A stretch of DNA of 14,936 bases, from NCBI GenBank assembly GCA_002452515.1, contig DKEN01000041.1, positions 2,968-17,903 of the forward strand, in the 5' to 3' direction. The translations under genes were made by a program, and so were the position numbers. The notes below the pieces were generated by a model, which was not told where the DNA came from, made no database searches, and was given only the letters and a program-made list of their open reading frames with translations. Position 1 is the first letter of the stretch. Each line of letters starts with the position of its first letter. Source of the stretch: Spartobacteria bacterium UBA6821. Lineage in GTDB: Bacteria; Verrucomicrobiota; Verrucomicrobiia; Chthoniobacterales; UBA6821. Below are positions 7,076-14,816 of this stretch, in pieces.

Positions 7076-7483
7076 ATGTCCTCTCTCTCGATGCTGCTTA
7101 GACATCCTTATCTTCTGGCCGGACTAGGGGGAGCAATCGGCTCTGTCGGACGCGTCATGATGACAAATCTCATCACCCGCTGGATGGGTGATGAATTTCC
7201 TTTTGGCACAATCGTGGTGAATATCACGGGTGCCATCCTCATGGGCCTTTTAGCAGGGTACAGTGCCTCAGATCCGGGCAAATTGATCTTCTCCCCTGCA
7301 GCCCGCACTTTCCTGATGATCGGCGTACTGGGAGGATACACCACCTTCTCTTCCTTCAGTCTTCAGACATTTCTGCTTCTGGAGCAAGGAAACCTCAGCG
7401 GAGCCCTCCTCAATGTACTCCTCTCGGTGGTCCTCTGCGTGGCGGGCATCTGGATCGGATTCGTCACCATCAGGGCATTTTAA
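7076..7483 (+). CDS. crcB: Fluoride channel CrcB/Fluc
   Basis: A 135-residue, four-helix membrane protein of the Fluc/CrcB family, which as an antiparallel dimer lets fluoride leave the cytoplasm. Motifs are GLGGAIGSVGRVMM (16-29), FGTIVVNITGAILMG (43-57, with the pore asparagine Asn49) and GVLGGYTTFSSFS (83-95, with the central Thr-Thr-Phe-Ser stretch and the Phe-box residues Phe91 and Phe94). The usual signature is GGxTTFSTF. Length is typical (120-135). It follows the SpmAB gene by 48 bases. That gap does not match the fluoride riboswitch consensus as I recall it, so expression may simply follow the upstream gene. Confidence 0.95.
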   Translation: MSSLSMLLRHPYLLAGLGGAIGSVGRVMMTNLITRWMGDEFPFGTIVVNITGAILMGLLAGYSASDPGKLIFSPAARTFLMIGVLGGYTTFSSFSLQTFLLLEQGNLSGALLNVLLSVVLCVAGIWIGFVTIRAF

Positions 7484-7521
7484 GTAGCTCAGGGCAGCTT
7501 CTTCCTCCAAGCTCTGCGTCC

Positions 7522-8118
7522 GTGCGACACCGGCCTTTTCATTCTTCGACAGCACGGCGTTTTTCTATTTTTTCCCGGGGGTTTTCTCTTTTAGAAATAG
7601 TGGTGACCATGAGCCTGATCATCGCCTTGGCAGCACTCGTCGTCCCCGGCTGGGGAATGATCGCCCGCTCCCGCTCCAAACAGGTTGCAACCAGCCTCGT
7701 AATGGATTCTTTAGAACGCGCACGCCAGACGGCCATCACAAACAAGAAAGATGTCTGGGTGATTTTCCAGCACCCTGCGGGAACCGCCTGTGACTCCTTG
7801 CGACTTCTTTCCAAGGAAGGAAGTGTGATCACGCCACTCGATCGATGGCAGTCCCTGCCGGGTGGGATCACGTTTTGTGAAACAGTGGATTCCGTGATGA
7901 AGGAACCCCCTCCCAACGATCTCCTGCTCTCAGCCTTCAACGCTCAGAAACCTCCGGTGGGATCACACTATGGAGCCGTGATGTTCCAGCGGTCCGGTCG
8001 CATTGGGATTCCGTTGCCCGGCAGCCATCCGCTTGTTCTTGGCCTGGATGCTGCATCCGTTCCATTGCCGGAATCCATCACGCTGTCCCGCGCCACCGGA
8101 CGCGCCCTCTACCAATGA
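7522..8118 (+). CDS. vccD: Verru_Chthon cassette protein D-type pseudopilin (GspH/FimT-like)
   Basis: A 198-residue prepilin-like protein. The type III signal is RG-FSLLEIVVTMSLIIALAALVV: the expected cleavage follows Gly20, with Phe21 at +1 and Glu25 at +5, then a ~20-residue hydrophobic helix. The following SRSKQVATSLVMDSLERARQ (residues ~51-70) is the amphipathic helix seen in GspH/FimT-type minor pseudopilins. The rest is a soluble domain of unknown fold. Start is GTG at 7522; no ATG lies between it and the signal. It is 38 bases after crcB and overlaps the next gene by ATGA. Assignment to cassette letter D rests on size, gene order and Verrucomicrobiota character recalled from that family set. 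The symbol follows the cassette letter and should be confirmed by profile. Confidence 0.75.
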   Translation: MRHRPFHSSTARRFSIFSRGFSLLEIVVTMSLIIALAALVVPGWGMIARSRSKQVATSLVMDSLERARQTAITNKKDVWVIFQHPAGTACDSLRLLSKEGSVITPLDRWQSLPGGITFCETVDSVMKEPPPNDLLLSAFNAQKPPVGSHYGAVMFQRSGRIGIPLPGSHPLVLGLDAASVPLPESITLSRATGRALYQ

Positions 8119-8636
8119 GAATCAGCCCTACTGGCCCCCGGCCTACCGCCTTCAGCCTCTTGGAAATCCTGATCGCCCTGGGGCTTTTTGCCGTCGTGGT
8201 GACGGCACTCCTGGCCCTTTTCCCCTCCGCCCTCCGCTCTCAGAAAGAGAGCGACGAGGAAACCCGGGCACTCTTCATTGCTTCTGGCGTGATGGAGGCA
8301 CTCCCGTCACCAGAAGGAATATTCCGACTCGCCACAGGCATGAGCAACAATCTCCCGGTCCTGGAAAAAATCACGCTGAGCGGTGGTAAGAACACCAACT
8401 ACTCCATCGCCTGCAACTCCTCCGGCGAACCAATCCGCAAACTCTCGGCAGAGGAGGTTGAACAGCCTCTCTCCGACCATGCTGCCTCGGAGATTGTCAC
8501 CCTGAGCCTGATCGAAAAACCGACGCTACCAGGCATCGTCACCGCCGAGGTGAGTGTGGCTTCCCCTGCCTCCGCACCCGCCGCAGGACGCTCCATCACG
8601 CGATTTGTACGTCTCCTCACCCCTCCCGTACCATGA
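8115..8636 (+). CDS. vccB: Verru_Chthon cassette protein B-type pseudopilin (GspI-like)
   Basis: A 173-residue prepilin-like protein with signal TA-FSLLEILIALGLFAVVVTALLAL. Cleavage would fall after Ala12, with Phe13 at +1 and Glu17 at +5. Glycine is the usual residue before the cut and alanine is tolerated less well, which is unusual here. The helix is followed by FPSALRSQKESDEETRALFI (residues ~36-55), an amphipathic continuation typical of GspI/GspJ-like minor pseudopilins. Start ATG at 8115 overlaps the upstream stop (ATGA), and its own stop overlaps the next start the same way, so translation of the cassette is probably coupled. The letter B is assigned by size and position. Confidence 0.72.
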   Translation: MRISPTGPRPTAFSLLEILIALGLFAVVVTALLALFPSALRSQKESDEETRALFIASGVMEALPSPEGIFRLATGMSNNLPVLEKITLSGGKNTNYSIACNSSGEPIRKLSAEEVEQPLSDHAASEIVTLSLIEKPTLPGIVTAEVSVASPASAPAAGRSITRFVRLLTPPVP

Positions 8637-9511
8637 GAGTAAGCCGACCTGCCGCACTCATTGGCACCACCTCCCGGGGTTTGAACTCAGGCGTGCCCAC
8701 GCCGCTCGCCCCTAAAGGGGCTGCTCGTTCCTCGCAGTCCTACCTCCTTTGCCTCGGCTTCTCCCGAAGCCCTCGCCCTTTGGGCTGCTGTGCAGGCCAC
8801 AACGCAACTCCCGTTGCTCGTTGTTCGCCAGTCGGAGGTTTTACCCTTTTGGAGGTTCTAATCTCCTCGGCCATCCTCGTTGTCATCCTGATCCTGCTGA
8901 TCGGGATGGCAGATCATACAGCGAGCCTCTGGCATCGAGGAGAGCAGAACCGCGACGCATCACGGGAAGTGCGGGCCGGTCTGGAACTCATCACCGAGGA
9001 TCTCCACTCAGCCGTGATCACGACGAATCCAAGCACCTTGATCATCACGGATGAGAATCCGCCTACTGCAGGATCAGGGCTCTTTTTTCTCGCCTCTCAT
9101 CCCCACGAGAAACGAGAGACGGGCAATGAGGGAGACCTCTGCGCCACGGGATATTTCATCGCAGCAGATCCGAAAGTAAAAGGGACCTCCAATCTCTACC
9201 GCTTTCACGCGTCAGGTGGTACCGTGACCAGTGCCATTGAGCGCAACAAACTTCAGGCACTCTATCAGTCCGCAGACCCTAAGAACACGGCGACGACCGA
9301 ACTGCTCGCACGACGACTTGTAAAACTCGATATTCATCGGCTCCAAGAAAATGGCGCTGCAGGAGGATTACTGCTGATTTCACTCGCCACGCCACGGGAT
9401 GAACGATCGGGAAATAACACTACCCCTCTCCGTGACGATCAGCTTCTCCGTTATACCACCATCCTCCGCCTGCCCCCGCAGCGCGGGTTTGCGGGCACGA
9501 ATACTCCTTAA
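8633..9511 (+). CDS. vccC: Verru_Chthon cassette protein C-type pseudopilin (GspJ-like) with unusually long leader
   Basis: A 292-residue prepilin-like protein with signal GG-FTLLEVLISSAILVVILILLI: the cut is expected after Gly69, with Phe70 at +1 and Glu74 at +5. The mature part, about 220 residues, includes SREVRAGLELITEDLHSAVI (about 104-123), a helix-then-sheet start resembling GspJ (whose members have a long soluble domain after an Arg-rich helix). The leader is 69 residues, against the usual 6-25, because residues about 19-64 are encoded by a repeat-like insertion (8689-8823). Removing that insertion would leave a normal leader of about 24. The ATG at 8633 overlaps the upstream stop by ATGA. 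In-frame TTG (8681, 8780) and GTG (8693) codons could give shorter products, but none is preceded by a ribosome site. The mature protein should be unaffected if prepilin peptidase still recognises the signal. Confidence 0.72.
   Translation: MRVSRPAALIGTTSRGLNSGVPTPLAPKGAARSSQSYLLCLGFSRSPRPLGCCAGHNATPVARCSPVGGFTLLEVLISSAILVVILILLIGMADHTASLWHRGEQNRDASREVRAGLELITEDLHSAVITTNPSTLIITDENPPTAGSGLFFLASHPHEKRETGNEGDLCATGYFIAADPKVKGTSNLYRFHASGGTVTSAIERNKLQALYQSADPKNTATTELLARRLVKLDIHRLQENGAAGGLLLISLATPRDERSGNNTTPLRDDQLLRYTTILRLPPQRGFAGTNTP
8689..8823. repeat. Structured repeat inserted in frame in the leader of the cassette C gene
   Basis: About 135 bases carry consecutive stem-loops: AGGCGTGCCCACGCC (8689-8703), GCCCC-TAAA-GGGGC (8708-8721), GGCTTC-TCCC-GAAGCC (8756-8771), GCCC-TTT-GGGC (8775-8785), and GCAAC-TCCC-GTTGC within CAAC...GTTG (8800-8823). 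Read on the minus strand the loops become GGGA, and two hairpins are flanked by AGCCC...GGGCGAG. The same motifs occur in the intergenic element at 4838-4950, with AGGCGTGGGCACGCCT against AGGCGTGGGAACGCCT differing at one loop base. The length is a multiple of three and no stop occurs in the vccC frame. Confidence 0.7.
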
Positions 9512-9533
9512 CTCGTTAAGCACTTTCTCCATC

Positions 9534-12293
9534 ATGCTTCCACCCGTTGACATCCGTCGAACCTGCTCCCCGCAGCGGGGTTCCGCGATCCTTGCGGTTC
9601 TGGGAGTGCTCGCGCTCATCAGCCTGCTGCTCCTCGCCATGCTGCATGGTGGCCGGATTGAGCGCGTGACGAGTTCCACGGCAGCAGCAGGGGAGCAGTC
9701 CTATCTCGCCGCAGAGTCGGGTGCCGCCGCCGCATCTTCGCTGCTTCTGAGGGCCAGTTCCAACAGACCGGCCTTCCTCACGGGACTAGATGGAGGGAAA
9801 GCAAAACAGGACGTGGCACCGTGTGTGGTGCTTGGTAACGCGAATCTCACCAACAAGGCCCAGCTCCTGCCGCTCTTTTCCCACGATCTGGTGGAGACAG
9901 CCGCTTATCCGAAACTTCCAGAGGGGACCCTCGACACCCTCTTCGAGAAACGCCTTTCCACCAATCCCAACGAGACGGTTGACCTGAATGATCCGCTTCT
10001 TGCCGGCACCCCCGCAAAAAACGATGGGGAGCAAATTCAGGGAGGCCTCATCGCATCGACTGGTCATTATCCAGCTCTCTGGGAAAAAATTCGTAACTCG
10101 GAAGGAAAAATCATCGGGCGTTATGCCTACGTCCTCACCGATGAATCAGCCCGGCTCAATCCTCTCCTCCATCTGGGAAATCCCCGCACGGATCCCGTGG
10201 ACTGGGACAAGGGATCGGGCGATCTCTCCCTGACGAACGGCACACCTCCCCTCTTCACCACGAATCAGGCCGCGCGCCTGCGCTCTATCGCCTCCAACCT
10301 ACCGACCCTCGGCAGTTTCGAAACGGCCTTCGGCAATCCCCAGAGCTACAACGAAAAGCGGTCTCTGCTCACCCGTGACGCGTGCCGTGTCCCTGATCTG
10401 ATTCCGGAAGGACTCCCTGAAGGAGGGTTGCCGAAATACAACCTCAATGACCTTGCCACCAATCCGGCCTGGGGTGCCGATCCCTATACCCGTGCGGAAA
10501 AAATCGCCGCAGTTATCGACAAAAATCTCCCCAAGTTCAAGCAGCGCGACCCCTCCCTTGCAGGAAAGGGTGGGGATCCGACCCTCTATCTCAAACGTCT
10601 CGCCTGCAATATCGTCGATTACATCTCCAAAGAGCAGGGGCCGACCTGCTCCCCGAGCGGTGATGCCATCGGACGGGATCGCGTTCCCCTGGTGACCCAG
10701 ATCGCCGAGTGCTGCACGCGCGTTGCCTTGACGAGCGACAGCACCACCATTGAAAGCCGCTATTTCGTGGAAGTTTGGAATCCGACCACCAGCACCATCC
10801 CCGCGGGTGGCATTCCGAGGATCATCATCGGCAACCGTGCCAAGGTTCTCTTCGGCAACGGGGTGGCCCGACCGTTCGCCACCTACGATAAAACCGCCCC
10901 GCCGCTTCCAGCCCTGCGTCCGAATGAATTCACCGTCATCGCCTTTGATCCGGTTCGGGAAACCTGGAACTCCCCCGAGGCGACCACCAATCCTCCCCGC
11001 TGGATCAACGGTCCGGATGGCAATGCGGATGGCCTGCATCATCAGTCCTTTACCTTTGGCTGGAACGGCCTCCTTGTGGACCGATCCCGTCCTCCCAAAA
11101 CTCCCGGTGACACGCTCGCCGGCGGAATGAACCATCTGGCACAAACCCTTAATGATGCCACTCCCCGCTGGCAGATCGCAACCATCCCCACCTGGTCCAC
11201 CACGTCGGACAAGGGCAACGAGCCCGATACAGCCGACGAGGCGATCCAGCCGGGCAGCTACCGTTTTGTCGGCGATCCCAACGCCACCTACCTCTCGTAC
11301 TACAAATGGAGCGTCGCCACGAACTACCTTTCCAAAACCCTCTGGAACGGGATCAATCCCGCCGGAGTCCAAGGTCGGGGCGTCCTGATGGATCCCGCCG
11401 TGACCTGGACGCGTCGGGATCGCATTCCGGTCGATCCAGTCCGGGGTAATCCTCCTTTCTCGGCAGCACAAACCCCGGATCTTATCCTCACCTCCTACCA
11501 GCCCGGCGGTGAGGGTTCTCAGGCTCCCTTCGTCATCAGGAAGGGCCCAATGCTCTCACTCGGCGAATTGGGGAATATCATTGATCCGGCACAGGTGGAC
11601 GATCTCCTTCAGTCCCCTGCGGCGGGTGTTCCCCTCTCCACCTTCTGCTCCGGGGGAGGACGCACCCTCCGCATTGGCCAGCCGGAATTCAGCGTCCTGA
11701 GCCCCACGGCGACCTGGGATGTTGAGGGCAAACGCGCCATCGAACTCCTCGATCTCTTCACCCTTGCCGACAAGGGACGCCAGCCCGGAACCAACACGCT
11801 CTCCACGAATGCGGGGGTACCGGGACGCATCAACATCAACACCGCTTCCCATCCTGTCCTCACCACCCTCTTCAGCTGCATCGCGGTGACATCCGACAGT
11901 CGCTTCACCAATTCCTTCATCAGCAACGAAGCCGCCGATCAGCTTGCCACGCTGGTGGAGCAGAATCGTCCCTTCACCCGCCTTTCCGATCTGCGCCTCC
12001 TGACCACCAACCTCTGCAATGCGGAATCTTACATTCCCGCTCTCTCCCGGAATGTGCTGGGAGCGACGCCCCCCATTGCGGATGTCTTTGACCGGGCACG
12101 CGAGGAAGCCTTTGGCAAAATCATCGGCCATTGCACCGTGCAGAGCAGAACCTACCGACTCTTTGTCGTCGGTGAGGCCCTTGATCCAAAAGGAAAACCA
12201 ACCGGACGCTCAATTCTGGAAGCCCTCCTGAAACTCGTTCCCGATTCTTCAGGACGGCTTGTGACAAGCCTCCAAGATGTCCAGTGGCATTAA
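9534..12293 (+). CDS. vccA: Verru_Chthon cassette protein A (large GspK-like protein)
   Basis: A 919-residue protein. Residues 16-38 form a pseudopilin-like N-terminus (RG-SAILAVLGVLALISLLL) with expected cleavage after Gly16; the +5 glutamate is missing, as in GspK. The next stretch, STAAAGEQSYLAAESGAAAA (about 49-68), matches the helix after the membrane segment in GspK-like proteins. Near residues 763-775 is GRININTASHPVL, the 'INxNTA' element of the GspK helix-hairpin-helix region, and ~40 residues later RPFTRLSDLRLL. The end, YRLFVVGEALDPKGK, is a sheet-rich C-terminus. The middle ~650 residues are a large soluble region of unknown fold. ATG 9534 is preferred because it directly precedes the signal; an upstream in-frame ATG (9399) would overlap the previous gene by 113 bases. 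It is the last gene before a strong terminator. Confidence 0.8.
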   Translation: MLPPVDIRRTCSPQRGSAILAVLGVLALISLLLLAMLHGGRIERVTSSTAAAGEQSYLAAESGAAAASSLLLRASSNRPAFLTGLDGGKAKQDVAPCVVLGNANLTNKAQLLPLFSHDLVETAAYPKLPEGTLDTLFEKRLSTNPNETVDLNDPLLAGTPAKNDGEQIQGGLIASTGHYPALWEKIRNSEGKIIGRYAYVLTDESARLNPLLHLGNPRTDPVDWDKGSGDLSLTNGTPPLFTTNQAARLRSIASNLPTLGSFETAFGNPQSYNEKRSLLTRDACRVPDLIPEGLPEGGLPKYNLNDLATNPAWGADPYTRAEKIAAVIDKNLPKFKQRDPSLAGKGGDPTLYLKRLACNIVDYISKEQGPTCSPSGDAIGRDRVPLVTQIAECCTRVALTSDSTTIESRYFVEVWNPTTSTIPAGGIPRIIIGNRAKVLFGNGVARPFATYDKTAPPLPALRPNEFTVIAFDPVRETWNSPEATTNPPRWINGPDGNADGLHHQSFTFGWNGLLVDRSRPPKTPGDTLAGGMNHLAQTLNDATPRWQIATIPTWSTTSDKGNEPDTADEAIQPGSYRFVGDPNATYLSYYKWSVATNYLSKTLWNGINPAGVQGRGVLMDPAVTWTRRDRIPVDPVRGNPPFSAAQTPDLILTSYQPGGEGSQAPFVIRKGPMLSLGELGNIIDPAQVDDLLQSPAAGVPLSTFCSGGGRTLRIGQPEFSVLSPTATWDVEGKRAIELLDLFTLADKGRQPGTNTLSTNAGVPGRININTASHPVLTTLFSCIAVTSDSRFTNSFISNEAADQLATLVEQNRPFTRLSDLRLLTTNLCNAESYIPALSRNVLGATPPIADVFDRAREEAFGKIIGHCTVQSRTYRLFVVGEALDPKGKPTGRSILEALLKLVPDSSGRLVTSLQDVQWH

Positions 12294-12317
12294 CAAAGTC
12301 TCAGATATTTTTAATCT

Positions 12318-12365
12318 GAAAATCAGGGAACAAGCCTGTTTCCACAGGCTTGTTCCCTGATTTTC
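12318..12365. terminator. 22-bp-stem hairpin terminator after the pseudopilin cassette
   Basis: A perfect 22-base stem (12318-12339 with 12344-12365) with loop TTCC starts 25 bases after the vccA stop codon. Its arms begin GAAAATCAGGG and end CCCTGATTTTC, so it has a T-run on both strands and could stop transcription from either side. A smaller hairpin TCAGAT (12301-12306) / ATCTGA (12314-12319) abuts it and shares two bases with it, so the two cannot form fully together. Confidence 0.85.
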
Positions 12366-12420
12366 TTCGCTTGGCCGTTGCTTCCAGACAGGAGCATCTG
12401 ATTCAATCATCCCCGCACCG

Positions 12421-13161
12421 ATGCACCTGCTGTTTCTCACCACTCTCTTCCTGGCACAGGCGCAGCTCCATCACGGAAAGGCGGCACCGACGCCAGCTCC
12501 CTCCCCTGAGGTGCGGATCACGATTGTGAACGCCACCTGTGTTCCGGCCATCGCCCTGAGCACAGCCACTTCCGTTACTGACGCCAAAGTGAAGCGTCCC
12601 ACCTACACGTTTTTCCCGCAAGGCACCTGGACAGCCGACGAGCCGCTGAAGAGCACCAACATCGACTTCATCGCCCGCACGACCAACGGCATGCTCCTCG
12701 GAGAGCACAAGATATCCTTCCAGCCGGTCTCTTCCCAAACGCTGCTGATCACCGGCGATCTGAGCACCATCGGTCCTCCCGACACTCTTCCGGCCATTGG
12801 ACTTCCTCCGGTGGTCGAAGCAAAACCGTGGGACCCCAATCTTCAGTTTCATAGCTACCCCGCAGCCACCGGAACCAACGATCTCTGCCGCTACCGGGTG
12901 GTGAATGCGATGCCCTCCAAGCTCCTCATCCTGAGATCCCCCGCTGAGGGAAATAAAACGGCGCAGCAGCTCGCCCTGCTGGCTCCCGGTAACAGCGCCC
13001 TCTTCATCAAGCAGTCACCCAATCTCCATTGGGAGGCGGTGATTGACGGACAGGTCTATCCCCTCGACATGGCGCAGGAAGAGGATCGCAAAAACTGCCT
13101 TATCCCTTTTTTCCTGAGAAACGGACTGCCGACATTCGTCCGAGTCTTTGAGAATCCCTAG
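12421..13161 (+). CDS. Secreted protein of unknown function with two similar halves
   Basis: A 246-residue protein I do not recognise. The N-terminus MHLLFLTTLFLAQA is a short hydrophobic export signal, likely cut near residue 14 or 21, although it lacks the usual positive charge. The rest appears to be two related domains. One begins EVRITIVNATCVPAIALST (about 30-48) and the other LCRYRVVNAMPSKLLILRS (about 155-173). Each is about 90 residues, strand-rich, and starts with the same strand-VNA-strand pattern, loosely like DUF4397-type beta-sandwich proteins. A proline-rich linker (about 120-138) separates them. It lies 127 bases after the cassette, beyond the terminator, so it is probably expressed separately. 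A role alongside the pseudopilins is only a guess from position. ATG at 12421 is the only sensible start. Confidence 0.6.
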   Translation: MHLLFLTTLFLAQAQLHHGKAAPTPAPSPEVRITIVNATCVPAIALSTATSVTDAKVKRPTYTFFPQGTWTADEPLKSTNIDFIARTTNGMLLGEHKISFQPVSSQTLLITGDLSTIGPPDTLPAIGLPPVVEAKPWDPNLQFHSYPAATGTNDLCRYRVVNAMPSKLLILRSPAEGNKTAQQLALLAPGNSALFIKQSPNLHWEAVIDGQVYPLDMAQEEDRKNCLIPFFLRNGLPTFVRVFENP

Positions 13162-14753
13162 ATCTTCCTAAGGACGGTGTCCCGGAGGAACTTCGCATCA
13201 TCATGGCCTAGATGGTCGAGGGTGTAGTGAAGTCCACGGCTCTCCTTGCGGTTCAGCGCACAATCGACGATCAGCGCGGCAGTGGTCGCCAGATTACGCA
13301 GTTCCAGCAGATCGGCGGTGATCTTGAAGTTCCAGTAAAATTCCTGAATCTCTGTTTGCAGATTACAGAGTCGGTGGGCGGCCCGCTGGAGGCGCTTGTC
13401 GGTGCGGACGATGCCAACATAATCCCACATGAGTCGGCGGATCTCATCCCAGTTGTGATAGATCACAACCAGTTCATCGACATCCTGCACCTTGCCGGGA
13501 CGCCATTCAGGGAGGGTGATCTCGATCTCCTGACGATGGTGATTCCGGCTCGCCTTGGCCTCGGCCCGATGGGCGATGACCAGTGCCTCTAGCAGGGAAT
13601 TGCTCGCCAGCCGGTTGGCCCCGTGGAGCCCCGTACAGGCCGCCTCGCCAACAGTGTAGAGTCCGCGCAGCGTCGTCTCGCCATTGATGTCAGTCTTCAC
13701 ACCGCCACATTGATAGTGGGCGGCCGGGACGACGGGGATCGGCTTGCGCGTGATGTCGATCCCCAGTCCCTTGCAGGTTTCGTAAATGTTCGGAAAGCGC
13801 TCCCGGATGAAGTCGGACGGTTTGTGGGAAATATCGAGATAGACGCACGATTTTCCCGTCCTCTTCATCTCAGCATCAATGGCGCGCGCCACAATGTCGC
13901 GGGGTGCCAGTTCCAGACGCTCGTCATACTTCTGCATGAAGCGGTGACCTTTCTCGTCGATCAGTATGCCCCCCTCCCCGCGCACCGCCTCGGTGATCAG
14001 GAAGGACTTGGCTTGCGGATGGTACAGGCAGGTCGGGTGAAACTGCATGAACTCCATGTTGGAGATCGCCGCACCTGCCCGCCAGGCCATCGCCACGCCG
14101 TCACCCGTCGCAATATCGGGATTGGTCGTGTAGAGATAGACGCGTCCGCATCCCCCCGTGGCAAGTACCGTGACATCGGTGCGGAGGGTTTCCACTTCTC
14201 CGCTCGCCTCATCGAGGACATAGAGACCCACGCAGCTGTCCTGCATGGCGTAGCCAAGCTTGCCGGTCGTAATGAGATCGACGGCCATGTGATTCTCCAT
14301 CACCGTGATGTTGGGATGAGCGGCGATGGCGGCGAGCAGGGTCTTCTCGATCTCGAAGCCCGTCGCATCCTTCGCATGCAGAATCCGCCTCTTGGAGTGT
14401 CCCCCTTCACGACCTAGATCTGGCTCCCTCCCACCCTCAGGGGTGGAGCGTTCGTCGAAATTCATCCCGAGGGCAACCAGTTCGGCGATTCGTTCCGGCC
14501 CCTCGCTCACAATCGTCCTCACCACTTCCTCATCACACAGACCATCTCCGGCAATCAGGGTGTCGCGCACATGAAGGGCGATGGAATCCTCATTGCTGGT
14601 CACACAGGCGATACCTCCCTGAGCCCAGGCGGTATTGGAATCTGCACGCGACTTCTTGGTCACAATGGCCACAGTTCCCCTTTCAGCAGCCTTCAGGGCA
14701 TAGGTCAGTCCGGCTATACCGCTTCCAACCACCACATGATCAAAGGTTTTCAT
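13158..14753 (-). CDS. nadB: L-aspartate oxidase
   Basis: A 531-residue flavoprotein that oxidises L-aspartate to iminoaspartate, the first step of de novo NAD synthesis. The FAD-binding motif VVGSGIAGL is at residues 8-16 and the second flavin segment VLATGGCGRVY at about 196-206. Active-site residues by family comparison are Glu116 in GREGGHSKRR, His239 in FHPT, Arg285 in APRDIVARA and His346 in HYQCGG. HGANRLASNSLLEAL is at 377-391. The LGREGGHS loop separates it from succinate dehydrogenase/fumarate reductase subunits, which share the fold. The start at 14753 (MKTFDHVVVG) puts the flavin motif right at the N-terminus as usual; the frame stays open to 14813, but that part looks unrelated. 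No partner nadA or nadC is in the window. It is convergent with the secreted-protein gene and the two stop codons overlap. Confidence 0.95.
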   Translation of the reverse strand: MKTFDHVVVGSGIAGLTYALKAAERGTVAIVTKKSRADSNTAWAQGGIACVTSNEDSIALHVRDTLIAGDGLCDEEVVRTIVSEGPERIAELVALGMNFDERSTPEGGREPDLGREGGHSKRRILHAKDATGFEIEKTLLAAIAAHPNITVMENHMAVDLITTGKLGYAMQDSCVGLYVLDEASGEVETLRTDVTVLATGGCGRVYLYTTNPDIATGDGVAMAWRAGAAISNMEFMQFHPTCLYHPQAKSFLITEAVRGEGGILIDEKGHRFMQKYDERLELAPRDIVARAIDAEMKRTGKSCVYLDISHKPSDFIRERFPNIYETCKGLGIDITRKPIPVVPAAHYQCGGVKTDINGETTLRGLYTVGEAACTGLHGANRLASNSLLEALVIAHRAEAKASRNHHRQEIEITLPEWRPGKVQDVDELVVIYHNWDEIRRLMWDYVGIVRTDKRLQRAAHRLCNLQTEIQEFYWNFKITADLLELRNLATTAALIVDCALNRKESRGLHYTLDHLGHDDAKFLRDTVLRKI

Positions 14754-14816
14754 TTGAGGAACCGCTGATTTAATCGCAACGAGACTGTTGCGGAAGGAAT
14801 GGGCCGCTGGCAAGGC

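Noticed and set aside
7484..7521. GTAGCTCAGGGCAG just after crcB looks like the D-arm of a tRNA
   Set aside because: No acceptor stem, anticodon arm or T-arm can be placed around it; the following bases are the start of the vccD gene.
8661..8700. On the complement, GAGTTCAAACCCCGG resembles a tRNA T-loop followed by a GGTGCCA end
   Set aside because: The flanking bases do not pair as a T-stem and no D or anticodon arm is present; the sequence is better explained as coding plus repeat.
9399..9533. Upstream ATG that would lengthen vccA by 45 residues
   Set aside because: It would overlap vccC by 113 bases and push the pseudopilin signal deep into the protein; ATG 9534 gives a normal 16-residue leader.
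10299..11471. A 390-codon open frame on the minus strand inside vccA
   Set aside because: It is antisense to a clearly coding GspK-like gene and its protein shows no domain or motif; a by-product of the codon composition.
14754..14813. Twenty-residue N-terminal extension of nadB
   Set aside because: Aspartate oxidases begin almost directly with the flavin-binding motif; MKTFDHVVVG at 14753 fits.
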